Source: Syntrophaceae bacterium UBA6112 (GTDB lineage Bacteria; Desulfobacterota; Syntrophia; Syntrophales; UBA5619). From it: DNA of 43,124 bases. Below the pieces are notes generated by a model. The model searched no databases. It had not been told where the DNA came from and worked only from the letters and a program-made list of their open reading frames with translations. Location: positions 1 to 43,124 of the forward strand of contig DIWG01000029.1 in the NCBI GenBank assembly GCA_002423465.1, given 5' to 3'. Shown here piece by piece: positions 16,754-24,666 of the stretch; position 1 is the first letter of the stretch, and each line of letters begins with the position of its first letter. Both the position numbers and the translations under genes were made by a program.

Positions 16754-18289
16754 ATGGAGGGGAAGGGGAAGGTATACATCATCGGCGCAGGACCGGGCGA
16801 TCCGGGGCTGATCACCCTCCGCGGGGCGGCGTGCATCCGGGAAGCGGATGTGATCATCTATGACCATCTGGTCAATCCGGAGCTCCTCCGCCATGCGGGA
16901 GAGAAGGTTCGTCTGATCTATGCCGGCAAGCAGGGGGGCGACCACACCCTCTCCCAGGATGAGATCAACCGGCGTCTCGTCGAAGAGGCCGGGCAGGGAA
17001 ACGTTGTGGCCCGTCTCAAGGGCGGCGACCCCTTCATCTTCGGTCGCGGCGGCGAGGAGGCGGAGGCTCTTCATGAGGCAGGCATTCCCTTTGACATCAT
17101 CCCCGGAGTGACATCCGCCATCGCGGTTCCCGCCTATGCAGGGATTCCGCTTACCCACCGGGGCCACACCTCAACCGTGGCCTTTGTCACGGGCCACGAG
17201 GATCCGACGAAGGGAAAAAGCGACATCGACTGGCAGGCTCTTGCCGAGATCGGGACGCTCGTGTTTCTGATGGGGGTGAAGAACCTCGCGGCGATCGCGG
17301 AGAACCTGATCCGTTGCGGGAAAGACGCAGCGACGCCGGCCGCGCTGATCCGTCGGGGGACGACGCCGGAACAGGAGACACTGACCTGTACACTGGGGGA
17401 CATCGCCCGGAAGGCCGATGAGCGCCGTTTCACCCCACCCTCCATTCTCGTGGTCGGGAGTGTCGTCGGCCTCCGGGAGACGATGAACTGGTTCGAAACG
17501 AGGCCCCTCTTCGGCCGAGGGATCGTCATCACGCGGCCGGAGGCGCAGGCCGAAGGGTTGGCGGATCTCCTGCGTGTGCAAGGGGCGAGGGTGATCCCGT
17601 TTCCGGTCATCCGGATCGCCCCGCCGGAGAGCTGGGCGCCCCTCGATCAGGCCCTCAGCAGGCTTGATGCCTACCAATGGATCGTCTTCACGAGCGCGAA
17701 CGGTGTCTCCTCCTTCTTCCGGCGTCTCCGTGAGCGAGGGAGGGACATCCGGGACCTCAAGGGGATCCGGATCGCGACGATCGGACCGGCGACGGCCGCC
17801 GCGGTCGGGGCGCTGGGAATCCATGTGGATCTCGTCCCGGAGGAGTTCATCTCGGAAGGGGTCGTCCGGGCATTTGCCGGCGAGAATCTCCGGGGTTGCC
17901 GGGTCCTCCTCCCGCGGGCGGAGGAGGCGAGGGACGTCATCCCCGAGGGCCTCGAAAAAATGGGTGCGAAAGTCGATGTCGTGACGGTTTACCGGACGGA
18001 CCGTTCGGATCGGGACGCCGCGGAACTCCTGCCCCTCTTCGCCGGGGGGAAGGTGGATGTGATCACTTTTACGAGCCCTTCGACCGTGAACCATTTCCTC
18101 GGGATCATGGGGCCGGATTTCCATCTCCCGATCGGGGTCCGGATCGCCTGCATCGGTCCCGTGACCGCCGCCGCGGCCCAAAAGGCGGGCCTGACCGTGG
18201 ACATCCTTCAGGAGCGCTACACGATCCCGGAACTGGTCCGCGCGATCACGGCCTATTTCGAAGTGCGGAGGGCGAAGGGGACGGCATGA
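16754..18289 (+). CDS. cobA-hemD: Uroporphyrinogen-III C-methyltransferase / uroporphyrinogen-III synthase fusion
   Basis: A 511-residue fusion. Residues 1-245 are the SAM-dependent methyltransferase (VYIIGAGPGDPGLITLRG, GGDPFIFGRGGEEAE, the GVTSAIAVPAYAGIPLTHR block, HEDPTK, FLMGVKNL), which makes precorrin-2. Residues about 258-505 are HemD (ITRPEAQAEGLADLL, FTSANGVSSFF, ATIGPATAAA, FTSPSTVNHFL, CIGPVTAAAA), which closes and inverts ring D. One chain therefore makes uroporphyrinogen III and diverts it to siroheme, as usual in anaerobes with Ahb. GGAG six bases before the ATG decides the start. The stop overlaps the ahbC start (ATGA). Confidence 0.95.
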   Translation: MEGKGKVYIIGAGPGDPGLITLRGAACIREADVIIYDHLVNPELLRHAGEKVRLIYAGKQGGDHTLSQDEINRRLVEEAGQGNVVARLKGGDPFIFGRGGEEAEALHEAGIPFDIIPGVTSAIAVPAYAGIPLTHRGHTSTVAFVTGHEDPTKGKSDIDWQALAEIGTLVFLMGVKNLAAIAENLIRCGKDAATPAALIRRGTTPEQETLTCTLGDIARKADERRFTPPSILVVGSVVGLRETMNWFETRPLFGRGIVITRPEAQAEGLADLLRVQGARVIPFPVIRIAPPESWAPLDQALSRLDAYQWIVFTSANGVSSFFRRLRERGRDIRDLKGIRIATIGPATAAAVGALGIHVDLVPEEFISEGVVRAFAGENLRGCRVLLPRAEEARDVIPEGLEKMGAKVDVVTVYRTDRSDRDAAELLPLFAGGKVDVITFTSPSTVNHFLGIMGPDFHLPIGVRIACIGPVTAAAAQKAGLTVDILQERYTIPELVRAITAYFEVRRAKGTA

Positions 18290-19476
18290 TCGGAATCTCG
18301 AAACTCTATTGCGGGGCGGTGGAGCCGGGGGACGTCCTCCGGTACCGGCGGGAATCCGCAAATCTCCCGTCCCACCTGCTCCAGTTCTCGAAGGACAAAA
18401 AACCGGTCGTCGTCTGGAACATGACGCGTCGGTGCAACCTGAAATGCATCCACTGTTACGCCGGTTCGCGGAATATCGTTTACCCGGATGAGCTGACGAC
18501 TGCGGAGGCCAAGACGATGATCGCGGACCTGGCTGCCTTCGGCGCTCCGGTCCTCCTCTTCTCCGGCGGCGAGCCGCTGATGCGCGCCGACCTGCCGGAA
18601 CTGGCGCAGTTCGCCGTGGACCGGGGGATGCGGGCGGTCATCTCGACGAACGGGACGCTCATCACGGAAGATAAGGCCCGAATCTTCCGTGAGATCGGCC
18701 TCTCGTATGTCGGTGTGAGCCTGGACGGAACCGAGGCGACGCATGATTGCTTCCGGGGCGTCCCCGGGGCCTTCGCGGCGGCGATGACGGGGCTCCGGAT
18801 CTGCCGGGATATGGGGATCAAGGTCGGTGTCCGCTTCACGATCAACCGCCACAACGCGGCCGACGTCCCGGCGATCTTCGATCTGCTCGAGGCCGAGAAC
18901 ATCCCGCGCTGCTGCTTCTACCACCTCGTCTACTCCGGCCGCGGCTCGAAGCTGGTGGCGGAGGACCTCTCCCACACGGAGACGCGGGCGCTTCTGGACC
19001 TGATCCTGGAGCGGACCCGGGACCTCTTCACCCGCGGGATCGGCAAGGAGATCCTCACCGTGGACAACCACGCCGACGGCCCGTACATCTATCTCCGGCT
19101 GCTCCGGGAAGATCCGAAGCGGGCGGCGGAGGTCCTGGAGCTCCTGCGAATGAATGAGGGGAACAGCTCCGGCCACGGGATCGGCTGCATCAGTTGGGAC
19201 GGCGAGGTCCATCCGGACCAGTTCTGGCGGGGGATCTCCTTCGGGAACGTCCGGGAACGCCCCTTCAGTGCGATTTGGACGGACATGGACAATCCGCTGC
19301 TGGCGAGTCTCAAGGACAAGGGGCCGCACATGCAGGGGCGCTGCGCGACTTGCCGCTGGCTCGCCGTCTGTGGCGGGAATTTCCGTGCCCGCGCGGAGGC
19401 GGTGACGGGGGAGATCTGGTCCCCCGACCCGGCCTGCTTTTTAACCGACGCGGAGATAAAACAGGGGGACAAATAG
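18286..19476 (+). CDS. ahbC: 12,18-didecarboxysiroheme deacetylase AhbC (radical SAM)
   Basis: A radical SAM enzyme that removes the two acetate side chains of didecarboxysiroheme to give iron-coproporphyrin III. 396 residues: the family start MIGISKLYCG, the cluster motif CNLKCIHC, GGEPL, and a C-terminal cysteine set (GCISWDG.., GRCATCRWLAVCGGN) for a second iron-sulfur cluster. NirJ of heme d1 synthesis is the nearest alternative, but the ahbD and decarboxylase partners in the same operon favour AhbC. Translation is coupled to cobA-hemD by a 4-base overlap. The gap to the next gene (19477-19630) shows no terminator. Confidence 0.9.
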   Translation: MIGISKLYCGAVEPGDVLRYRRESANLPSHLLQFSKDKKPVVVWNMTRRCNLKCIHCYAGSRNIVYPDELTTAEAKTMIADLAAFGAPVLLFSGGEPLMRADLPELAQFAVDRGMRAVISTNGTLITEDKARIFREIGLSYVGVSLDGTEATHDCFRGVPGAFAAAMTGLRICRDMGIKVGVRFTINRHNAADVPAIFDLLEAENIPRCCFYHLVYSGRGSKLVAEDLSHTETRALLDLILERTRDLFTRGIGKEILTVDNHADGPYIYLRLLREDPKRAAEVLELLRMNEGNSSGHGIGCISWDGEVHPDQFWRGISFGNVRERPFSAIWTDMDNPLLASLKDKGPHMQGRCATCRWLAVCGGNFRARAEAVTGEIWSPDPACFLTDAEIKQGDK

Positions 19477-19630
19477 GGGGACGGCTCACGATTGTCGGTT
19501 CATCCGATTTAAGCGTACGGATCTGAAATGTCTTTGCTTCCCGCAATCAGCAAGCTGCATCCATCCATAGAAATTGATGATTTCTTGAACTGCACATGTT
19601 GCTGTCTTGAAAAATGATTGAGGAGAGATC

Positions 19631-20728
19631 ATGAAAAAACCGGTCCTGACGATTGGCGTCATTCTGTTGTTTCTGGTCGCTTATTTGACCCTCTGGCCGG
19701 TGCCGATCGAACCTGTCCGTTGGACTGCACCAAAGTTCCCGGGCTATGCCGGCCCACATGCAGTCAACACAAAGCTTGCCAACCTCAAGATCATTTCATT
19801 GGGCAACGAAGAAGGGCCGGAGCACATCGCCATCGGCAGGGACGGCAAACTTTACACCACCTTGATGAGCGGCAACATCCTGCGAATGGATCCGGACGGC
19901 GGCGCGCAAGAGGTGTTTGTAAACACCGGAGGGCGGGTGCTGGGTTTTGACTTTGATGCGGCAGGAAACCTGATCGCCGCCGACGCCGTGAAGGGTCTGC
20001 TGTCCATCAGCCCCGAAAGAAAGATCACCGTGTTGACCGACAAAGTCAACGGAGAACCGATCCGCTATGCCGACGCCGTGGTTGTGGCCAAGTCCGGCAA
20101 AATTTATATGAGCGATGCTTCAACCCGTTTTGCGCCCAAAGATTGGGGTGGGACGTTTGAAGCCAGCGTTCTGGACATTCTGGAGCAGACATCAACCGGC
20201 CGCATTCTGGAGTACGACCCGGCAAACAAAACGACCCGAGTCGTGGCAAAAGGCTTTGGTTTTGCCAATGGCGTAGCCCTGAGCCGGGATGAACAAACGC
20301 TGTTCGTCAATGAAACCGGTAAATACCGGGTGTGGAATATTTCAGTGGGCGCGAAGGAGCTTGATGTCTCGGCCCCGAGCGAGCAAGCCAAACTGCTGTT
20401 TGACAACCTGCCCGGTTATCCGGACAACCTGATGCGCGGACTCGACGGAAAAATCTGGCTGGGCCTCGTAAAGCCGCGAAATCCCACCATCGACAACCTG
20501 GCTGCAAAGCCGTTCGTGCGCAAGATCACACTCCGCCTGCCGCGTATCCTGTGGCCGGTTCCAAAGGCCTACGGCCATGTGATCGCGTTCACCGAGGATG
20601 GCAAGGTGGTGGCTGATTTGCAGGACCCGAGCGGCGCTTACCCGGAAACGACGGCGGTGACGGAGACCGATGACCGGCTCTACATCCAGAGCCTGCATGC
20701 CAAGGGGTTGGGCTGGATGCCTAAATGA
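19631..20728 (+). CDS. Strictosidine synthase / SMP-30-like six-bladed propeller protein, membrane-anchored
   Basis: 365 residues with one N-terminal membrane helix (about 5-24) and the rest outside the cytoplasm. Propeller blades are marked by repeated strands such as GPEHIAIGRDGKLYTTLMSG, 'LGFDFDAAGNLIAADA', GKIYMSDAS, FANGVALSRDEQTLFVNE, and LPGYPDNLMRGLDGKIWLG. This is the pattern of bacterial strictosidine synthase-like proteins (relatives of APMAP), which are mostly lactonase or esterase-like and whose substrates are rarely known. GAGGAGA precedes the ATG. It and the next gene sit inside the heme operon with no evident part in heme synthesis. Confidence 0.75.
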   Translation: MKKPVLTIGVILLFLVAYLTLWPVPIEPVRWTAPKFPGYAGPHAVNTKLANLKIISLGNEEGPEHIAIGRDGKLYTTLMSGNILRMDPDGGAQEVFVNTGGRVLGFDFDAAGNLIAADAVKGLLSISPERKITVLTDKVNGEPIRYADAVVVAKSGKIYMSDASTRFAPKDWGGTFEASVLDILEQTSTGRILEYDPANKTTRVVAKGFGFANGVALSRDEQTLFVNETGKYRVWNISVGAKELDVSAPSEQAKLLFDNLPGYPDNLMRGLDGKIWLGLVKPRNPTIDNLAAKPFVRKITLRLPRILWPVPKAYGHVIAFTEDGKVVADLQDPSGAYPETTAVTETDDRLYIQSLHAKGLGWMPK

Positions 20729-20792
20729 TCGTTCCGTTTTGAAAAGATGGAAGACTTCTGCTGTGAGGAAAAAGGGTAATGGGCAATGTGAT

Positions 20793-21464
20793 ATGGAAAA
20801 GAAAGTTTTTTGGGGCTTGGTTCAGCGCCGGGATTGCCTGGCGCCGACCTGGCGCGGTTGGCTGCTGCTGGTTTTGAGCCTGGCGGCGTTGTTCGTGGTC
20901 ACGGTTCGGGAACTTTACCCGTTTCTGGCGGAAACGCGTCCCGTTGCGAGCGGATTGCTGGTGGTCGAGGGCTGGGTGCAGGATGTGGCGATGGAAGCCG
21001 CCGCCGCCGAGTTCAAGCGGCATCATTACGAGAAGCTGTGCGTAACGGGAGGACCAATCTACCGCGGCGCCCCATTGAGGGGTTACAACACGTTTGCGGA
21101 TTGGGGAACCGCCGCACTGCTCAAACTTGGGCTGAACGCGAATGATGTGCAACCCATCCCCTCGACATGGGTCCGCCGGGATCGGACGTATGCCGAGGCC
21201 TTGGCGTTGAACAAGTGGATGCGGGAACAGGGTATTGCGTTCAGCACCGTTCACCTGATTACCGACGGTCCTCACGCCCGGCGGTCGCGGATGCTGTTCC
21301 AGCGGGCACTCGGCAGCGGTGTAACGGTCGGGGTGACGTCGATCCCGAGCAGACAATACGATCCGGAGCGCTGGTGGCAGTCCAGCGAGGGGATGAAGGA
21401 TGTGGTTGGAGAAACGCTCGCATATGGGTATGCGCTATTTTTGACCGGGGCGGCAAAGGAATAG
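20793..21464 (+). CDS. DUF218 / YdcF-SanA-ElyC family membrane-anchored protein
   Basis: 223 residues: an N-terminal membrane helix (about 21-40), then a DUF218 domain with 'GLLVVEGW', a central LCVTGGPIYRG, the RDRTYAEALALNKWM helix, and ITDGPHARRSRMLFQRAL, which matches the family's '(T/S)..HxxR(S/A)' motif. Related proteins SanA and ElyC affect envelope integrity in E. coli. The ATG at 20793 is chosen because it begins a normal signal-anchor; frames further upstream run into the previous gene. It ends 12 bases before hemB. Confidence 0.75.
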   Translation: MEKKVFWGLVQRRDCLAPTWRGWLLLVLSLAALFVVTVRELYPFLAETRPVASGLLVVEGWVQDVAMEAAAAEFKRHHYEKLCVTGGPIYRGAPLRGYNTFADWGTAALLKLGLNANDVQPIPSTWVRRDRTYAEALALNKWMREQGIAFSTVHLITDGPHARRSRMLFQRALGSGVTVGVTSIPSRQYDPERWWQSSEGMKDVVGETLAYGYALFLTGAAKE

Positions 21465-21476
21465 AAAAGGAGGCAA

Positions 21477-22454
21477 ATGATGCAATTTCCCGAATACCGG
21501 CCGCGGAGGCTGAGGAAGAACGAGAATTTCCGGAGGATGATCCGGGAGACAAGGCTCTCGGTGGACAATCTGATCTATCCGCTGTTCGTGGCGCCGGGCG
21601 TGAAGGTGAAGAAACCGATCGCCTCCATGCCGGGGAACTTTCAGATGTCGGTCGATCACATCGTCCGGGAGGCGGCGCGGATGAAAGAGCTGGGGATCCC
21701 TGCGGTCCTGCTCTTCGGAATCCCCGAAAAGAAGGATGAGATCGCCTCCGGGGCGCTTGCCAAGGATGGGGTGATCCAGCGGGCGGTCCGGGAAATCAAG
21801 AACAAAGTCCCCGACATCCTCGTGATCACCGACGTCTGCCTCTGCGAGTACATGAGCCACGGCCACTGCGGAATGGTTGAGAAGGGCGAGGTCGTGAACG
21901 ACTTGACACTGGAGGTCCTGGCGGAGCAGGCTGTTTCCCATGCCAAGGCGGGCGCGGATATGGTCGCGCCGTCGGCGATGATGGACGGCCAGATCGGGGC
22001 GCTCCGCGAGGGGCTTGACGAGGCGGGCTTCGATGCCGTTCCGATCATGGCCTACTCGGCGAAATACGCCTCCTGCTTCTACGGCCCCTTCCGGGAGGCA
22101 GCGGAGAGCGCACCCGCCTTCGGCGACCGGAGGGCCTACCAGATGGATCCGGCCAACAGCGACGAGGCGATGCGGGAAATCACCCTCGACGTTCAGGAGG
22201 GGGCGGACATCATCATGGTGAAGCCCGCCCTGGCCTATCTGGATGTCATCCGTCGGGCGAAAGAGGAGTTCGATCTACCCCTGGCTGCCTACAACGTGAG
22301 CGGCGAATTTGCGATGGTCAAGGCAGCGGCACAGATGGGCTGGATCGACGGCGAGCGGGCGATGATGGAATCGCTGACGGCGATCCGGCGCGCCGGGGCG
22401 GACATCATCATCACCTATTTCGCCCCCGAAGCGGCGCTAATTTTAGGAAAATAG
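21477..22454 (+). CDS. hemB: Delta-aminolevulinic acid dehydratase (porphobilinogen synthase)
   Basis: Condenses two 5-aminolevulinates to porphobilinogen. 325 residues with the whole family pattern: RLRKNENFRRMIRE at the start, ITDVCLCEYMSHGHCG (the Cys set points to a zinc-type active site), APSAMMDGQIGALRE, the Schiff-base lysine region YSAKYASCFYGPFRE, and the second lysine in IMVKPALAYLD. GGAGG lies six bases before the ATG; ATG at 21480 is an equal alternative. It directly follows the inserted DUF218 gene, which shows that the heme operon continues after the cassette. Confidence 0.96.
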   Translation: MMQFPEYRPRRLRKNENFRRMIRETRLSVDNLIYPLFVAPGVKVKKPIASMPGNFQMSVDHIVREAARMKELGIPAVLLFGIPEKKDEIASGALAKDGVIQRAVREIKNKVPDILVITDVCLCEYMSHGHCGMVEKGEVVNDLTLEVLAEQAVSHAKAGADMVAPSAMMDGQIGALREGLDEAGFDAVPIMAYSAKYASCFYGPFREAAESAPAFGDRRAYQMDPANSDEAMREITLDVQEGADIIMVKPALAYLDVIRRAKEEFDLPLAAYNVSGEFAMVKAAAQMGWIDGERAMMESLTAIRRAGADIIITYFAPEAALILGK

Positions 22455-22465
22455 ATACACCGGTT

Positions 22466-22648
22466 GTCGTTCCTGCGTAAGCGGGAATCCATATTCGATG
22501 AAAGCTTATTATGTTTATATTCTCAGAGAAAAAAATATAAAAAAATGGAGAAGGCAGTGGAAGGTCGAGCTTATTGAAAAGAGTAACCCGGATTGGAAGG
22601 ACCTTTATTGTGAAATCATCAATGGATTCCCGCTTTCGCGGGAATGAC
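22466..22648. mobile_element. REP-bounded element carrying a GIY-YIG remnant
   Basis: Two 26-bp arms in inverted orientation (22466-22491 and 22623-22648, three mismatches) are the same REP sequence as in the element at 3852-3984. They enclose 131 bases that code for a shortened GIY-YIG protein. The right arm runs into the 5' end of ahbD. The element lies between hemB and ahbD. Confidence 0.7.
22498..22647 (+). pseudogene. GIY-YIG endonuclease with internal in-frame deletion
   Basis: 49 codons. The first nine (MKAYYVYIL) match the start of small GIY-YIG nucleases; the next (REKNIKKWRRQWKVELIEKS then NPDWKDLY) match their C-terminal third. About 45 residues in between, including the GIY-x-YIG second half and the catalytic Arg/Glu region, are gone with the frame kept. 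The stop codon is inside the right REP arm. No nuclease activity is possible. Related intact proteins are 90-100 residues. Confidence 0.75.
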
Positions 22649-23785
22649 AAGATTTTGCCTCATACCCTCCGGATGGTCGCCTGGGAGGTGACCCGGAGCT
22701 GCAACCTCGCCTGCGGCCATTGCCGCGCCTCAGCCCTGCGCGGACCTTACGAAGGGGAACTGGATACGGAAAGATGTCTGCGGCTCCTGGACGAGATCGC
22801 GGAGGTGGGCAAGCCGGTCATCATCCTGACCGGCGGCGAGCCCCTCCTGCGCCCCGATATCTACGAAATTGCCGCCTATGGGGACCGGAAGGGGCTCCGG
22901 ATGGTCCTCGCGACGAACGGGACCCTGGTGACCGGGGAGGTCGCGGAGAAACTGATCCGGTCCGGGATCCGGCGGGTGAGCATCAGCATCGACGGCCCGG
23001 AAGCGGAAAGCCACGACGCCTTCCGCGGCGTGCCGGGCGCCTTTGCCGGCGCGATGGCGGGGATCGCGGCGATGAAGCAGGCGGGCCTGGAGTTCCAGAT
23101 CAATACGACGATCACCCGGGCGAACCTTTCGCAGATCCGGGAGATCCACGATCTGGTCCATGATCTTGGCGCGGCGGCTCACCACATTTTTCTTCTCGTC
23201 CCGACCGGGAGAGGGAAGGAGTTGGCCGCGCAGGCAATCAGCGCCCTCGATTATGAAGAGACACTCAACTGGTTCTACGAGGAGGAGTTGAGCTGCTCGC
23301 TCCAGCTCAAGGCAACCTGCGCGCCGCATTACCATCGGATTCTTCATCAGCGGCGCAATGAAAAGCATGGGGAGGCCGGAAAGGCTTTGAGATCGGCGTC
23401 CGTTGCCGCGTCGGCCGGCAAGCAGCCGGCGGCGGGGGAAGGGGGGCATCCGCTCCATGCCGTGACCCGCGGCTGCTTAGGGGGAAGCGCCTTTTGCTTT
23501 ATTTCCCACACGGGGCAGGTCCAGCCCTGCGGATATCTGGAGTTGGACTGCGGCCGGGTGACCGAAAAGGGATTCGCCGAAATCTGGAACGAATCGAAAA
23601 TCTTTCAGGATCTCCGGGATCTGGGGCGTTATGAAGGAAAGTGCGGCCGCTGCGAATTCATCCGGGTCTGCGGCGGCTGCCGGGCCCGGGCTTACGAAGC
23701 GACGGGAAATTATCTGGCCGAGGAGCCGTTGTGCATCTACCGGCCGGCCGAAAAAAAAGAGAAAATGAAGGAGACGCGAGAATGA
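22622..23785 (+). CDS. ahbD: Heme synthase AhbD (radical SAM, iron-coproporphyrin III decarboxylase)
   Basis: Decarboxylates two propionates of iron-coproporphyrin III to vinyls, giving heme. MVAWEVTRSCNLACGHCRAS contains the radical SAM CxxxCxxC motif, followed by ILTGGEPLLRPD, ATNGTLVT, SIDGPEAESHDAFRGVPGAF, and the C-terminal cysteine set (CGYLELDCG, CGRCEFIRVCGGCRARAYE, CIY) for an auxiliary cluster. A low-complexity stretch (about residues 245-280, rich in Ala, Gly, Lys) is an insertion compared with relatives. The start is unclear: ATG 22622 lies in the REP arm, TTG 22655 and ATG 22673 are alternatives, and none has a good ribosome site. The REP element has probably replaced the original start region. 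Confidence 0.88.
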   Translation: MDSRFRGNDKILPHTLRMVAWEVTRSCNLACGHCRASALRGPYEGELDTERCLRLLDEIAEVGKPVIILTGGEPLLRPDIYEIAAYGDRKGLRMVLATNGTLVTGEVAEKLIRSGIRRVSISIDGPEAESHDAFRGVPGAFAGAMAGIAAMKQAGLEFQINTTITRANLSQIREIHDLVHDLGAAAHHIFLLVPTGRGKELAAQAISALDYEETLNWFYEEELSCSLQLKATCAPHYHRILHQRRNEKHGEAGKALRSASVAASAGKQPAAGEGGHPLHAVTRGCLGGSAFCFISHTGQVQPCGYLELDCGRVTEKGFAEIWNESKIFQDLRDLGRYEGKCGRCEFIRVCGGCRARAYEATGNYLAEEPLCIYRPAEKKEKMKETRE

Positions 23786-24177
23786 TGCGAATCGGGATTT
23801 TGGTAGCGGCTGCGATGCTGAGCTTGGGAACGGTCCAGGCGGCCGGGCCGGATTTCAACAGTCTGGACAAGGATGCAAACGGGACGTTTGATGAGAAGGA
23901 AATCCAGGCGGGGACGGAAAAGGCCTTCCCGGGATACGACCGGGACGGCAACGGCAGCCTTGACCGCTCTGAGTTCGAGGCGGCGGGGGGATCTGTCGCC
24001 CGGTTCATGGAGATCGACATGAACAAGGACGGCCGGATCGACTTCAAGGAACTCAGCGAAGCGACCCGGAAGCGCTTCGAAGCGATCGACCGCAACCGCG
24101 ACGGCCGGATCGACATGCAGGAGCTCAAGTCGGGCCGGGCGCCGATCGAGAATCCGCTGTTCATCTTTCATTTCTGA
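23782..24177 (+). CDS. Exported EF-hand calcium-binding protein
   Basis: 131 residues: a signal peptide (about 1-21, ending VQAAG), then four EF-hand loops at 29-40 (DKDANGTFDEKE), 53-64 (DRDGNGSLDRSE), 79-90 (DMNKDGRIDFKE) and 103-114 (DRNRDGRIDMQE). All have Asp at loop position 1 and Glu at 12, so calcium binding is expected, in the periplasm. The start overlaps the ahbD stop (ATGA) and AAGGAG lies ten bases upstream, so it is expressed with the heme genes although no heme role is known. Confidence 0.85.
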   Translation: MMRIGILVAAAMLSLGTVQAAGPDFNSLDKDANGTFDEKEIQAGTEKAFPGYDRDGNGSLDRSEFEAAGGSVARFMEIDMNKDGRIDFKELSEATRKRFEAIDRNRDGRIDMQELKSGRAPIENPLFIFHF

Positions 24178-24193
24178 ACGGCAGGGACGAGAG

Positions 24194-24640
24194 ATGGACG
24201 CTATCGACCGGAAACTTCTAAACCTCATCCAGCAGGATTTCCCGATCAAGGCGGAGCCTTTTGCTGAGGTGGCCGTACAGCTCGGGATCGGTGAGACGGA
24301 GGTCCTGGAGCGGATCGGGAGGCTGAAGGAGAAAGGGATCATCCGGCGGATCGGGGCGGTTTTCGACCTCCGGAAGCTCGGTTTTGCGAGCACCCTCTGC
24401 GCCGCCCGCGTTCCCGAAGAGGGGGTCCGGAAATTCGTGGAGATCGTCAACGCCCGTCCCGGTGTGACGCACAATTACCGGCGGGACGACGAATACAACG
24501 TCTGGTTCACGCTGATCGCCCCCGGTGAGGAGGAGCTTGCGGCGGCCCTGGCGGGAATCAAACAGGAAACGGGAATCAATGACATCCTGAGTCTTCGCGC
24601 AACCCGGACCTTCAAGATCAACGCCCGCTTCGAGGTATAG
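24194..24640 (+). CDS. ahbB: Siroheme decarboxylase subunit (AhbA/AhbB-like, Lrp/AsnC fold)
   Basis: 148 residues: an AsnC-type helix-turn-helix (about 1-55: DAIDRKLLNLIQQDFP, VLERIGRLKEKGIIRRIGAV) and a RAM-like domain with GVTHNYRRDDEYNVWFTLIA, the block in which AhbA/AhbB carry their His and Arg active-site residues. These enzymes decarboxylate siroheme to 12,18-didecarboxysiroheme, the step before AhbC. Characterised enzymes are AhbA-AhbB heterodimers; only one such gene is in the window, so the partner lies elsewhere or this one works as a homodimer. I assign B rather than A only by general likeness. It ends 26 bases before polA. Confidence 0.82.
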   Translation: MDAIDRKLLNLIQQDFPIKAEPFAEVAVQLGIGETEVLERIGRLKEKGIIRRIGAVFDLRKLGFASTLCAARVPEEGVRKFVEIVNARPGVTHNYRRDDEYNVWFTLIAPGEEELAAALAGIKQETGINDILSLRATRTFKINARFEV

Positions 24641-24666
24641 GGGAGCGAAGGGTGAGAGGAAAGTGA

